NCBI GenBank assembly: GCA_945865485.1
Contig: CAMBEC010000001.1
Span: 62,001-126,000, forward strand
DNA: 64,000 bases
Origin: Rickettsia typhi
GTDB taxonomy: Bacteria; Pseudomonadota; Alphaproteobacteria; Rickettsiales; Rickettsiaceae
Reading direction: 5' to 3'
Notes under the pieces: model-generated
Databases searched by the model: none
The model's input: only the letters and a program-made list of their open reading frames with translations
What the model was told of the DNA's origin: nothing
Translations under genes and position numbers: made by a program
Shown: piece by piece, positions 34,037-42,438 of the stretch
Position numbering within the stretch: position 1 is the stretch's first letter
How the letters are laid out: every line of letters begins with the position of its first letter

Positions 34037-36370
34037 ATGCTTTCCAACGAATTAGAGTTAACCCTCAGAAGAGCTTTGTCGATTGCCACAGAATATAAGC
34101 ACGAGTACGCAACCTACGAACATCTATTACTTTCAATTACCGAAGATTCGGATGCAAAAAGTATTTTTTTTGCAAACAACGTTGACTTAAGATCATTACA
34201 AACAAGGCTAAAAAATTACCTTGAGCATGATTTACAAGATCTCAGGGATGAAAAAAATAAAGAAGCCAAACCAACCGCGGGATTCCAAAGAATAATTCAA
34301 CGCGCCGCTCTCCACAGTCAAGCCAATGGACAAAAGGTTATTTCAGGTAGTCACGTGCTCGCTGAATTCTTTTTTGAGCACGAAGCGTACGCTCTTCTAT
34401 GCCTAAAAGAATCAAATTTAAACAGGCAAGATGTACTCAATTTTCTTAAAACTCATGACAAATCATATATTAAGTCAACCCCAGAAACATCAACCAATCA
34501 AAGTATACTTCAAGCTACACTTATTAAAGAAATTTCTCAAAAACACTTAAAGGAAGAACATAAAGATACTCCGCATGAAAGCGAGCTTGAAAAATATTGT
34601 ACTAACCTTAACAAAAGAGCTAATATTGATGCTATTGATTGCTTAATTGGTAGAAAGAGTGAAATTGAGAGAACAATTGAAATCCTTTGTAGAAGAAAAA
34701 AGAACAATGCTATTCTCATTGGAGAACCAGGCGTAGGCAAAACAGCTATAGCAGAAGGACTTGCTACTAGAATCATTAATAATGACGTTCCTGAAATCTT
34801 AAAGGATGCTATCATTTATTCTCTAGACATAGGAAGCCTCGTTGCAGGAACCAAGTTTAGAGGAGATTTTGAAGAACGAATCAAAAATTTACTTGAAGAA
34901 TTAAAGAAAAACCAAAACGCTATTTTGTTCATTGATGAAATCCATACTATTATTGGAGCTGGATCAACCACAACGGGAGCAATTGATGCCAGTAACCTTC
35001 TTAAACCCGCTCTTGCCCGCGGAGACCTTAGATGCATAGGCTCAACTACATTCAAAGAATATCACAATAATTTTGAAAAAGACATGGCTTTGGTACGACG
35101 CTTTCAGAAAGTTATTGTCAGCGAACCTGATGAAGGTACTACGCTAGAAATACTCAAAGGTCTCAAAGAAAATTATGAAAAACACCATAATGTTACTTAT
35201 GAACTTTCAGCCCTAAAAGCAGCAATTACTTTATCCCAGAGATTTATTAACGATAGGCATTTACCAGATAAAGCAATCGATCTCATGGATGAAGCTGGCG
35301 CCAGAAGCAAGATTGGAAATAAATCTAAACACAAAACAGTTATCACTCAAAAAGATATAGAACAACTTCTTGCTAGCATTATGAATATTCCAACTATACG
35401 AGTTGAATCTGATGATATAATGCAATTAAAGAAACTTAGCAGCAACTTAAAAACTTATATCTTTGGTCAGGACGAAGCGATAGAAAGTCTATGCGCTAGC
35501 ATAAAACTTTCCCATGCGGGTCTTCGCAAAGGCGCACGCCCAACTGGTTGCTATATGTTCGCAGGCCAAACTGGTGTTGGTAAAACCGAACTTGCAAAAC
35601 AACTAGCGAATTTTAGTGGCATGAAATTGCTAAAATTCGATATGTCAGAATTCGTTGAATCCAACTCCGTATCAAAGCTTCTTGGAAGCGCCCCTGGTTA
35701 TGTTGGGTTTGACCAAGGCGGTATGCTTACCAGTGAAGTGGATAAATTTCCTTACTCGGTAATATTATTTGATGAAATAGAAAAAGCTCACCACGAGATT
35801 TTTAATTTGCTTTTACAAATAATGGATGAAGGTCGACTTACTGATAGCACTGGTAAGCACATAAATTTTTCACATACGATGATTATTTTAACAACTAATC
35901 TTGTTGCCGAAGAAGAAAAAGCTACTATTGGTTTTGCGCAAACAGATTCAACTAACACTAAAGTTGGTTTGGACATGGAAGCGTTCAACCAGCATTTTAG
36001 CCCAGAATTCCGCGGAAGATTAGACAAAATAATCCTCTTCAATCCTATTGGCAATATAATTGATAAGATAGTTTCAAAAAACCTAAAAGAACTAGCTGCG
36101 CAACTAGCTGACAAAAAAGTAAGGCTAACTGTCAATAGCGGTGTAAAAAAGTATTTTGCCTTAAATTGCTTTAATAAAAAAGGTAACGCCCGTGAGCTCG
36201 ATCGAATCATCGATACTAATATAAAACAAGCTATCGCCGATGAGATTTTATTTGGCAAGCTCAGAAATGGCGGCATGGTAACTATTGACTATTCTAAAAA
36301 AAATAAAGAATTAACGTTCAAATTTTCTGGCTTAAAAAAAGTAGATAAACTGCAATTTGAACCTAGTTGA
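34037..36370 (+). CDS. clpA: ATP-dependent Clp protease ATP-binding subunit ClpA
   Basis: Double-ring AAA+ unfoldase, 777 aa. The N-domain (about 1-140) has the two Clp-N repeats. NBD1 has Walker A GEPGVGKT and Walker B ILFIDEIHTIIGAG. NBD2 has Walker A GQTGVGKT and Walker [16 protein letters not shown]. The ClpP-docking IGF loop is TIGFAQTD near residue 633, which separates it from ClpB. There is no coiled-coil middle domain. The adaptor ClpS, usually encoded just upstream, is not present in the 180 bases before it. It is divergent from the clpP-clpX run. Confidence 0.96.
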   Translation: MLSNELELTLRRALSIATEYKHEYATYEHLLLSITEDSDAKSIFFANNVDLRSLQTRLKNYLEHDLQDLRDEKNKEAKPTAGFQRIIQRAALHSQANGQKVISGSHVLAEFFFEHEAYALLCLKESNLNRQDVLNFLKTHDKSYIKSTPETSTNQSILQATLIKEISQKHLKEEHKDTPHESELEKYCTNLNKRANIDAIDCLIGRKSEIERTIEILCRRKKNNAILIGEPGVGKTAIAEGLATRIINNDVPEILKDAIIYSLDIGSLVAGTKFRGDFEERIKNLLEELKKNQNAILFIDEIHTIIGAGSTTTGAIDASNLLKPALARGDLRCIGSTTFKEYHNNFEKDMALVRRFQKVIVSEPDEGTTLEILKGLKENYEKHHNVTYELSALKAAITLSQRFINDRHLPDKAIDLMDEAGARSKIGNKSKHKTVITQKDIEQLLASIMNIPTIRVESDDIMQLKKLSSNLKTYIFGQDEAIESLCASIKLSHAGLRKGARPTGCYMFAGQTGVGKTELAKQLANFSGMKLLKFDMSEFVESNSVSKLLGSAPGYVGFDQGGMLTSEVDKFPYSVILFDEIEKAHHEIFNLLLQIMDEGRLTDSTGKHINFSHTMIILTTNLVAEEEKATIGFAQTDSTNTKVGLDMEAFNQHFSPEFRGRLDKIILFNPIGNIIDKIVSKNLKELAAQLADKKVRLTVNSGVKKYFALNCFNKKGNARELDRIIDTNIKQAIADEILFGKLRNGGMVTIDYSKKNKELTFKFSGLKKVDKLQFEPS

Positions 36371-36525
36371 TATTTTTGTATAGTATTCAAATTTTAGATT
36401 AGATAGCCGAAAATTAAAAGACGAAAGTGCAAGACTTGCTATAACTCAGCGCGCACTCAGGAGGTCAAAATTTATCCGAGTCTTATACCTGCCACTTAAA
36501 AACTAGACTTGATATAAAATTATCC

Positions 36526-36555
36526 TTGACAATGCGATCATGTAACTGCTATTTT
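36526..36555 (+). promoter_or_regulatory. Promoter of rplM-rpsI
   Basis: A perfect TTGACA (36526-36531) and TATTTT (36550-36555) with an 18-base spacer, about 38 bases ahead of the rplM start. Confidence 0.5.
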
Positions 36556-36592
36556 TAGCTGCAAAATAATCAAATTAATAGAAGACAATACT

Positions 36593-37060
36593 GTGAAAAC
36601 TTATTCCGCAAAACCATCAGAGATTGAAAAAAAATGGTGGGTTATTGATGCTAAAGATCTTGTACTTGGGCGATTAGCCAGTCAAACTGCCGTATTGCTA
36701 CGCGGAAAACACAAGCCTACTTTCACTCCGCACATGGATTGTGGTGATTACGTGGTGATTGTTAATGCAAAGCACGTATATCTTTCAGGGAAAAAATCTG
36801 ATCCTAAAAATGGTAAATTCTATTATCGTCACAGTGGTTTTCCTGGCGGTATAAAAGAAACCACAGCTGGAAAAATTCTAGGCGGAAAATATCCAGAGAG
36901 AGTTGTTAAAATGGCTGTCAAGAGGATGATTAGCAGAAATAAAATGGGTGATGTACAATTAAGCAATCTCCATGTATATGCCGAAGCTGAACACCCACAC
37001 GCAGCACAAAAGCCTGAAGCTTTTGACCTTGCTAGTAAAAATTCTAAAAATACGAAGTAA
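36593..37060 (+). CDS. rplM: 50S ribosomal protein L13
   Basis: Large-subunit protein L13, 155 aa. Signature blocks are [18 protein letters not shown] (residues about 12-28), [24 protein letters not shown] and [15 protein letters not shown]. The start is a GTG at 36593, since the first in-frame ATG would remove the conserved N-terminus. It is followed after 5 bases by rpsI, the near-universal L13-S9 pair. Confidence 0.98.
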   Translation: MKTYSAKPSEIEKKWWVIDAKDLVLGRLASQTAVLLRGKHKPTFTPHMDCGDYVVIVNAKHVYLSGKKSDPKNGKFYYRHSGFPGGIKETTAGKILGGKYPERVVKMAVKRMISRNKMGDVQLSNLHVYAEAEHPHAAQKPEAFDLASKNSKNTK

Positions 37061-37065
37061 TTGTA

Positions 37066-37551
37066 ATGGAAGTACCAACACTAGAGATTAAAAAAAGTTC
37101 TGTTGTAGCAAACAAAATTGCTGCACCTCAAGTCGTTCAATGCAAGTCCAAAAAGACTACACCTGATGGTGGTGGTTACGGAACTGGTAGAAGAAAAAAC
37201 TCAATAGCAAGGGTTTGGGTTAGGCCTGGAAAAGGTAGAATCATAGTAAATAATAAGGATTTTTCTGTATATTTCCCGCGCGAAACATATAGAACATCAA
37301 TTATGCAACCTTTTGTAGACACTAATACTACTGGACAGTTTGATGTTATGTGCACTACTAAAGGCGGTGGAACTACAGGCCAGGCTGGCGCAATAGTTCA
37401 TGGAATTGCCAGAGCACTTGACTGTATTTCAACTGATTTTCATGCAATCTTACGTAAAGGCGGTTTCTTGACTAGAGATGCAAGAGTTGTAGAACGTAAG
37501 AAATATGGTAAACGTAAAGCACGTAAGAGCACTCAGTTCTCCAAACGTTAA
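37066..37551 (+). CDS. rpsI: 30S ribosomal protein S9
   Basis: Small-subunit protein S9, 161 aa. The core begins [19 protein letters not shown] and ends with the basic tail [16 protein letters not shown] that reaches the P-site tRNA. The N-terminal 35 residues are an extension common in alphaproteobacterial S9. It is co-transcribed with rplM and followed by a terminator. Confidence 0.98.
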   Translation: MEVPTLEIKKSSVVANKIAAPQVVQCKSKKTTPDGGGYGTGRRKNSIARVWVRPGKGRIIVNNKDFSVYFPRETYRTSIMQPFVDTNTTGQFDVMCTTKGGGTTGQAGAIVHGIARALDCISTDFHAILRKGGFLTRDARVVERKKYGKRKARKSTQFSKR

Positions 37552-37558
37552 TAGATTT

Positions 37559-37592
37559 AACTGCCTAAGTTTGGTCTTGGGCAGTTTTCTCT
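37559..37592 (+). terminator. Rho-independent terminator after rpsI
   Basis: AACTGCCTAAG (37559-37569) pairs with CTTGGGCAGTT (37576-37586) with one G-T pair, the loop is TTTGGT, and TTCTCT follows. Confidence 0.8.
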
Positions 37593-37750
37593 ATCGAAAT
37601 ACTATACTAAAAGCATTTGAAGTTATGGCGCATTAATTTAAAAACGATTTTATGCAGCCTAGATTTCTAGATAGTACAAAACTAAAATAGCAAAATTAAT
37701 TCACCAGAATTAGTTATGTTTTTCATATTAGTATAAAATTTATACTTCTT

Positions 37751-37827
37751 GGCGGGGTAGCTCAGCTGGTTAGAGCATCGGAATCATAATCCGGGTGTCG
37801 GGGGTTCAAGTCCCTCCCTCGCTACCA
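37751..37827 (+). tRNA. tRNA-Met (anticodon CAT), probably elongator
   Basis: Complete cloverleaf with acceptor GGCGGGG pairing (two G-T pairs) with CCTCGCT, D-arm AGCTCAGCTGGTTAGAGC, anticodon CAT at 37785-37787, T-arm GGGGTTCAAGTCCC and encoded CCA. The overall sequence follows the alphaproteobacterial elongator tRNA-Met; a tRNA-Ile2 (lysidine-modified CAT) is the alternative. Its last 16 bases plus the following A run are duplicated at 39361-39382. Confidence 0.95.
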
Positions 37828-37833
37828 AAAAAA
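37812..37833 (+). repeat. tRNA-Met 3' end, left copy of a 22-base direct repeat
   Basis: CCCTCCCTCGCTACCA followed by a run of A, identical over 22 bases to 39361-39382. The arrangement (tRNA 3' end repeated 1549 bases downstream) is that of an attachment-site pair, but no integrase lies between. Confidence 0.7.
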
Positions 37834-37998
37834 GAATAAAATTCTTTTCTAGATTCCACTCCTTAAGACCCATTAAATCAAAACCAAAAAAAACAACAAA
37901 CAAATTAAGTTACCGATACCGAAGGTAAATTAGTTAGACTTTGATTAACAAATCAGAGAATGTATATAGTTATACAAATTTGATTATTAATTATAACT

Positions 37999-39255
37999 AT
38001 GATAAAAACATTCCAAGCATTCCTCGTAGTATATTTTTTTGTAGTATTTTTCCTATCAGCCCCCCTTAGTTTTGCAGAAGTACGATTTGTCCAGTTAACA
38101 GATCCTCATTTATTTGAAGTACCGGGTAAAGAAAAAGAAACATCCGATTCACTTGTTTATTTTAATCATGCTATAGACCGCACTAATGAATTAGAAGCCT
38201 CGTTGAATAAAAATAACCAGCATTTGGATTTTATAATTTTAACTGGCGATTTAGGAATAGAAAAACTTATAAAAAAATTCCCGATAGACAAAGCTGATAT
38301 AGCAAAAAAAGGAAAACTTATTATTGAGGAGGATAATAAGTTTTTTGAATTAAAAAAAGATCAGGATAAATGGGGTAGTAGTGTAACATTGGTAGCTAAC
38401 ATTATAGTAAAATCTGAGATAAAATTATGGCTCCTATTACCAGGAAACAACGATCTGTATGCTGAAATGTCTGAGACTGTTAGTTTATATGGTGATTTTG
38501 TTAATGACGTCAAAGAGTTGGTTAAAGCCAAAGACGCTAAATTTAAGATCGTTGATTTTCGTTTAGAAGCTAAAGATAAAATTGGAAAATTTTTACCAGG
38601 CACATTAAAAATTGGTGACAATCTTTTTATTGGTTGGGATAATTCATTTTTTAAAAATAATTATTCTATAAAACGATTTTTGAATAAAGATAATAAACCA
38701 AAACCTATTGAACAGCTAGTTGAATATAAATCATTGCATAGGTTATCTAATGCGATGAAACAATACGATGCAAAATATGTTTATATTTTCTATCACATTC
38801 CAGAAATTGATGATCCATGGAGAATAAATTTTGAAATAGATCCTGATGATCTAGATGACAATACGGTTTCAAAAACATTAAGGGAAGCTGCTAAGATCTC
38901 ACCAAAATTAACCAAAGGAATTTACCCTTATTCTGCATGGATGGTGCCAATTGAAATTCGTAAAATTTGGGAGAATTTAATCACTGATGTATCTAAACCC
39001 ACGGAAGTCAAAGGTCTTTTTGCTGGGCATTTTCATGACAACCAAAGGACTATATACGAAGGTTTTGGGTGGCTCAGAGATACGCGCTATAGACCAGAAA
39101 TATTGTCCATACTACATGTAGCACCATCTGTTTCTATAAAAAATCAGGTAGATTTCGGTCCTAAAGATAGGTCAAGAGGAGGACAGTTTGTACATATAAA
39201 TGATGTTGGGGATACAAAGGTAGAACGTCTTTGGTTTGAAGAGGTTGCGCATTAA
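37999..39255 (+). CDS. Exported calcineurin-like metallophosphoesterase
   Basis: A 418 aa phosphoesterase with an N-terminal Sec signal (about residues 1-26, ending SFA). Metal-site motifs in order: TDPH (Asp35, His37), GDLG (Asp84), PGNND in the place of the usual GNHD, YHIPEI, and a C-terminal GHFH. The family hydrolyses phosphomono- or phosphodiesters, and this one acts outside the cytoplasm. It resembles eukaryote-like acid sphingomyelinase and phosphodiesterase relatives in motif order, but a substrate cannot be named. It is the only gene between the two copies of the tRNA-Met 3' end. A strong hairpin follows it. Confidence 0.82.
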   Translation: MIKTFQAFLVVYFFVVFFLSAPLSFAEVRFVQLTDPHLFEVPGKEKETSDSLVYFNHAIDRTNELEASLNKNNQHLDFIILTGDLGIEKLIKKFPIDKADIAKKGKLIIEEDNKFFELKKDQDKWGSSVTLVANIIVKSEIKLWLLLPGNNDLYAEMSETVSLYGDFVNDVKELVKAKDAKFKIVDFRLEAKDKIGKFLPGTLKIGDNLFIGWDNSFFKNNYSIKRFLNKDNKPKPIEQLVEYKSLHRLSNAMKQYDAKYVYIFYHIPEIDDPWRINFEIDPDDLDDNTVSKTLREAAKISPKLTKGIYPYSAWMVPIEIRKIWENLITDVSKPTEVKGLFAGHFHDNQRTIYEGFGWLRDTRYRPEILSILHVAPSVSIKNQVDFGPKDRSRGGQFVHINDVGDTKVERLWFEEVAH

Positions 39256-39273
39256 CCCTACTCGCAGTTCAGG

Positions 39274-39311
39274 TTAATTATGTAGGCACGAAAGACCTAC
39301 ATAATTAATTT
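39274..39311 (+). terminator. Hairpin terminator after the metallophosphatase
   Basis: A perfect 13-bp stem, TTAATTATGTAGG (39274-39286) with CCTACATAATTAA (39296-39308), 9-base loop, followed by TTTGG. The T run is short. Confidence 0.55.
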
Positions 39312-39334
39312 GGTCTAATTCGGAACTTTGGTTA

Positions 39335-39372
39335 CCTAATCTTAGCTAAACGCCCGGTGCCCCTCCCTCGCT
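39335..39372 (-). pseudogene. Remnant of the rpiB 3' end
   Basis: Read on the minus strand, this gives CGTTTAGCTAAGATTAGGTAA, encoding RLAKIR-stop, which is the C-terminus of the intact RpiB 1.5 kb away (RRLAKIR-stop) with one silent change. Homology continues upstream into the GGR-like coding for a few bases, then stops where the tRNA-Met 3' duplicate begins. It marks an old duplication or rearrangement breakpoint. Confidence 0.6.
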
Positions 39373-39382
39373 ACCAAAAAAA
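39361..39382 (+). repeat. tRNA-Met 3' end, right copy of a 22-base direct repeat
   Basis: Identical over 22 bases to the tRNA-Met 3' end and following A run at 37812-37833. No D-arm or anticodon arm precedes it. Confidence 0.7.
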
Positions 39383-39724
39383 TATAATCATACTTTTTTA
39401 GTAATAGTATGCGGTATAATCCCTCTCTGTAACTATCTCCCAAATCTACCTCAACCTCTTTCATCCCTTCAATTCAATTATTGTCAAACTAAAAGATTTC
39501 GCCTGCACAGAAATGAAAAAGGCCCCTATTGGTAATCAATCTACCAACATCTTTGATATACTTTCGTTCTGATTTTCACCAAAAATCTTAACCAGAGACT
39601 CACCGATTAACACTATAAAACACGCGTTCTACGTCATTACGAAATGGCTACTCGCGTTTCTTATCAACTCAGGGGATATCTTTCATGTTCTAGAACTAAG
39701 AAATTGAATAATCAAATTGAGCAA

Positions 39725-40771
39725 CTATAATTCTAGAATTTTAGTAAGGAGAATATTCAAAAACTCTGACCAAGAGTAAGTATATTTCTTGGGGCTTAAT
39801 TCTAAAGGGGTGCCGTTATATTTTACTTGAACATAAAAATCATCATTTTGCTCTATAAGCTCAAACCTTATGCTTGCATTAAAATCAGGAAATTTTCCTT
39901 CATCTATAGCTTGCTCTCCAGCTAGAAGCCTAATCATAGGTGTTATGTTTCCATCATGCATCACCATCAACTTATAATTAGTAGTAATAGACTTTGTTTT
40001 TTTCAATAGTAATGTATCAATTATAGATAATAATAAGTCTTTGCTTACTAAAAAATTTTGAATATTATTTTTATAATTATCCGAATATATTTGTTCACCA
40101 AGCTGTATAATCTCAGATATTTTAGTATCTGGTATACTACATAACCTCGCATTTTTTTGCTTTTTAGAAACCAGCATAGCATCTGCTACTTGAATAAATC
40201 TCCCCCGGCCGCTAAAATCCGTTCCACATAATTTATTAATATATGTTAATTCAGATTCATATCTCGTTTTTAATTCTTGTGGATAATTTTCTGCAGTCTT
40301 TTTACTAATAAATTTAACTATCTCATTAGTGTTTTTATTTTCTCTAGATTTAAAACTTGCGTCTTCATTAATATCCTTGATTGGGATAGTTTTATCAAAA
40401 TTCCCTAATATTCCTACTAGAACTTCCTTAGCAGTATCCATTGTTCTAGTAAAGTTTGTTGTATAAACCTCGATTTCAGGGGCATAAAATATTTCTGGAT
40501 ACAAACTAGAGATAGTGATCCCATAATCCCTAGCGTTTTTTCTCCCTTTTGTAGTTAAATTGCCAATTTCCGATTCATTCCATATATCACCCATAAGTTC
40601 AGAAGACCAAAAAATAGGAGCTCTATCTCCATGTCTAATTAAATCTATAACCATAACTACTTTACCATCCCGGTTACTTATAGCTTGGGAACCATTGCTT
40701 ATAACGCCATAATACATAGAGCTTATTATAAATATAATTACAACGATAAAAATATAGTTGGATCGTCTCAT
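39725..40771 (-). CDS. Histidine-type acid phosphatase (membrane-anchored or exported)
   Basis: Histidine phosphatase superfamily branch 2, 348 aa. The N-terminus has one hydrophobic segment (about residues 7-24) acting as a signal or anchor. The catalytic block is RHGDRAP (Arg46, His47) in MVIDLIRHGDRAPIFWSS, followed by LTTKGRKNARDYG; the C-terminal proton donor is His-Asp in LMVMHDGNITPMIRLL. Members hydrolyse phosphomonoesters, including phytate and lysophosphatidate, in the periplasm or outside. The other exported phosphatase lies on the opposite strand just beyond, so two extracytoplasmic phosphatases are clustered. It is preceded by rpiB (35-base gap). Confidence 0.85.
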   Translation of the reverse strand: MRRSNYIFIVVIIFIISSMYYGVISNGSQAISNRDGKVVMVIDLIRHGDRAPIFWSSELMGDIWNESEIGNLTTKGRKNARDYGITISSLYPEIFYAPEIEVYTTNFTRTMDTAKEVLVGILGNFDKTIPIKDINEDASFKSRENKNTNEIVKFISKKTAENYPQELKTRYESELTYINKLCGTDFSGRGRFIQVADAMLVSKKQKNARLCSIPDTKISEIIQLGEQIYSDNYKNNIQNFLVSKDLLLSIIDTLLLKKTKSITTNYKLMVMHDGNITPMIRLLAGEQAIDEGKFPDFNASIRFELIEQNDDFYVQVKYNGTPLELSPKKYTYSWSEFLNILLTKILEL

Positions 40772-40806
40772 TTGTAAATATTATATATTAATATTATATA
40801 ATATTA

Positions 40807-41241
40807 TTACCTAATCTTGGCTAAACGTCTAGAATGCCTCCCCCCTTCAAACTTAGTGTTTAGAAATTTTTCTACCATTTTAATTGAAATATTGTCTTCT
40901 ACTAGCTTGCTGCCCAATACCAATATATTTGCATCATTGTGCGACCGGGCACGTTCTGCCATGAATTCACTTGTACATAAAGCTGCTCGAATATCAGAAC
41001 TCCTATTTGCCGCTATAGACATACCAATACCAGTTCCACAAATCAAAATACCTTGAGTAATTGTCCCTTCAATAAATTCTTCTACCATTTTATGAGTAAA
41101 ATCGGGATAATCTACTCTCTCTTCACTATTTGTTCCTAGATCAAGTATTTTTAAACCCTTCTGCTCGAGATCTTTGACAATTTTACTCTTCAATTTGACC
41201 CCAGCATGATCACTTGCAATAGCTAAATCATAATTTTCCAT
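40807..41241 (-). CDS. rpiB: Ribose-5-phosphate isomerase B
   Basis: Interconverts ribose-5-phosphate and ribulose-5-phosphate. The 144 aa chain starts with the phosphate-binding IASDHAGVKLK (Asp11, His12). It has the base-catalytic Cys68 in ILICGTGIGMSIAANR and HNDANILVLGSKLV near residue 102. The tail EGGRHSRRLAKIR is the usual C-terminal arm. A short remnant of this 3' end is repeated at 39335-39372. Confidence 0.95.
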   Translation of the reverse strand: MENYDLAIASDHAGVKLKSKIVKDLEQKGLKILDLGTNSEERVDYPDFTHKMVEEFIEGTITQGILICGTGIGMSIAANRSSDIRAALCTSEFMAERARSHNDANILVLGSKLVEDNISIKMVEKFLNTKFEGGRHSRRLAKIR

Positions 41242-41336
41242 TAAACACCTTTTTAATATACAAAGTAATAGATATTAATATATAATGACGTTTATTTAAT
41301 TAGCAAAACAAATCTGTAATTACATCCCCTGGCAAA

Positions 41337-42248
41337 ATGAAAAAACAAAGCCTTTTGATTCTTTTATCATTTATATTATCTGCGTGCGCAGTTTCAAAAC
41401 AATCAGCGCCTATAGAATTTAATCACGGTGGTTCAAAGAAAGGAGCCTCAGCCAAAACAAACCCAACACTTGTTGATGAAGGAGAAGTGATTTCCACTGG
41501 CTCATTTGAAGTGAAACCTACTGAAACAATTAGCCCTGATGTTATTACAGAGACTACTACTACAGATAATGAACAATATATAATTCCAGCACAAGGAAAG
41601 TCTGAAACTAAAGACAAAATCATTTATCATGAGGTGCAAGTTGGCGAAACTATTGAAGAGATTGCATCAAAGTATGGACAAAAGGTCTCAGAAATCGCCT
41701 TATTAAATGACTTAGAACCACCTCATTATATTGATGAATTTCAAGTTCTTAAAATTAAACAAACTAAAGAAAATAACTTAACTTCAAATAGCTCTGACGC
41801 TGATGAACCTTTAGTACAAGTAGAAAAAGCTAAAATTGAAAAACCCGAAGTGGATATACAAGATCAAGTAGCAAGTAGTGAATATATCACGCCAGTGAAG
41901 GGGAAAGTAATTACAAAATTTGGTGATAAAACACCATTCGGAACGAGCAAAGGCATTAGTATAAGCGCTAAGCCTGGAACTAAAGTACTTTCAACTGCTG
42001 CGGGCAAAGTAATTTATGCTGATTACGATGCCACTTTTGGTAATTTAGTAATTATTAAGTTAGATGGGAAAAATCTTGTTACTTCTTATGCGCATTTAGA
42101 AGACATAATCCTCACCAAAGGTGCTAGTGTAAAACAAGGTGATGTTGTAGGATATGTGGGCAGCACAGGCAAAGTGACCGAACCGCAGCTTAATTTTGGT
42201 ATCAGAGAAGGTAAAGTAGCAAAAGATCCTTCGCAATTTATTAAATAG
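41337..42248 (+). CDS. NlpD-like LysM/LytM lipoprotein
   Basis: Outer-membrane lipoprotein, 303 aa. The lipobox LSAC puts the lipidated residue at Cys17. A LysM peptidoglycan-binding domain lies around residues 98-142 (YHEVQVGETIEEIASKYGQ). A C-terminal M23/LytM domain spans about 180-300. The active-site ligands are degenerate: the first His (H-x-G-x-D) is replaced by SKGISISA and the H-x-H motif by PQLNFGIREG, although YAHLED is kept. A non-catalytic LytM is what NlpD and EnvC use to activate amidases at the septum. It stands alone, divergent from rpiB. Confidence 0.88.
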   Translation: MKKQSLLILLSFILSACAVSKQSAPIEFNHGGSKKGASAKTNPTLVDEGEVISTGSFEVKPTETISPDVITETTTTDNEQYIIPAQGKSETKDKIIYHEVQVGETIEEIASKYGQKVSEIALLNDLEPPHYIDEFQVLKIKQTKENNLTSNSSDADEPLVQVEKAKIEKPEVDIQDQVASSEYITPVKGKVITKFGDKTPFGTSKGISISAKPGTKVLSTAAGKVIYADYDATFGNLVIIKLDGKNLVTSYAHLEDIILTKGASVKQGDVVGYVGSTGKVTEPQLNFGIREGKVAKDPSQFIK

Positions 42249-42373
42249 CCCCAAAATATAAGCGTTATACTAATAAATATTTTTCAAAGACTATTTTTTA
42301 AATACATAATCACTACCTAATTACCTTCTTTAATCAAATATAACAAAGCTATTTGTCCTTTTATTAAATTTTA

Positions 42374-42402
42374 TTGACACTAATAACATAGGATATTATC
42401 TT
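42374..42402 (+). promoter_or_regulatory. Promoter of the ankyrin-repeat gene
   Basis: A perfect TTGACA (42374-42379), 17 bases, then TATCTT (42397-42402), about 37 bases before the ATG. Confidence 0.5.
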
Positions 42403-42438
42403 AAAAATAAACATATAATTAAACTATAGGTGTATACA

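Larger units (their letters stand above)
39256..39724. other. Intergenic region with tRNA and rpiB remnants
   Basis: A 469-base spacer between an exported metallophosphatase and a convergent acid phosphatase. In order it holds a 13-bp stem hairpin, a short remnant of the rpiB 3' end on the minus strand, and the duplicated tRNA-Met 3' end. The last 340 bases contain nothing I recognise. Confidence 0.7.

Noticed and set aside
37751..39382. A complete integrated mobile element at tRNA-Met
   Set aside because: No integrase, transposase or second terminal repeat is visible; only the tRNA 3' duplication supports it, so it is kept as a finding and not called as an element.
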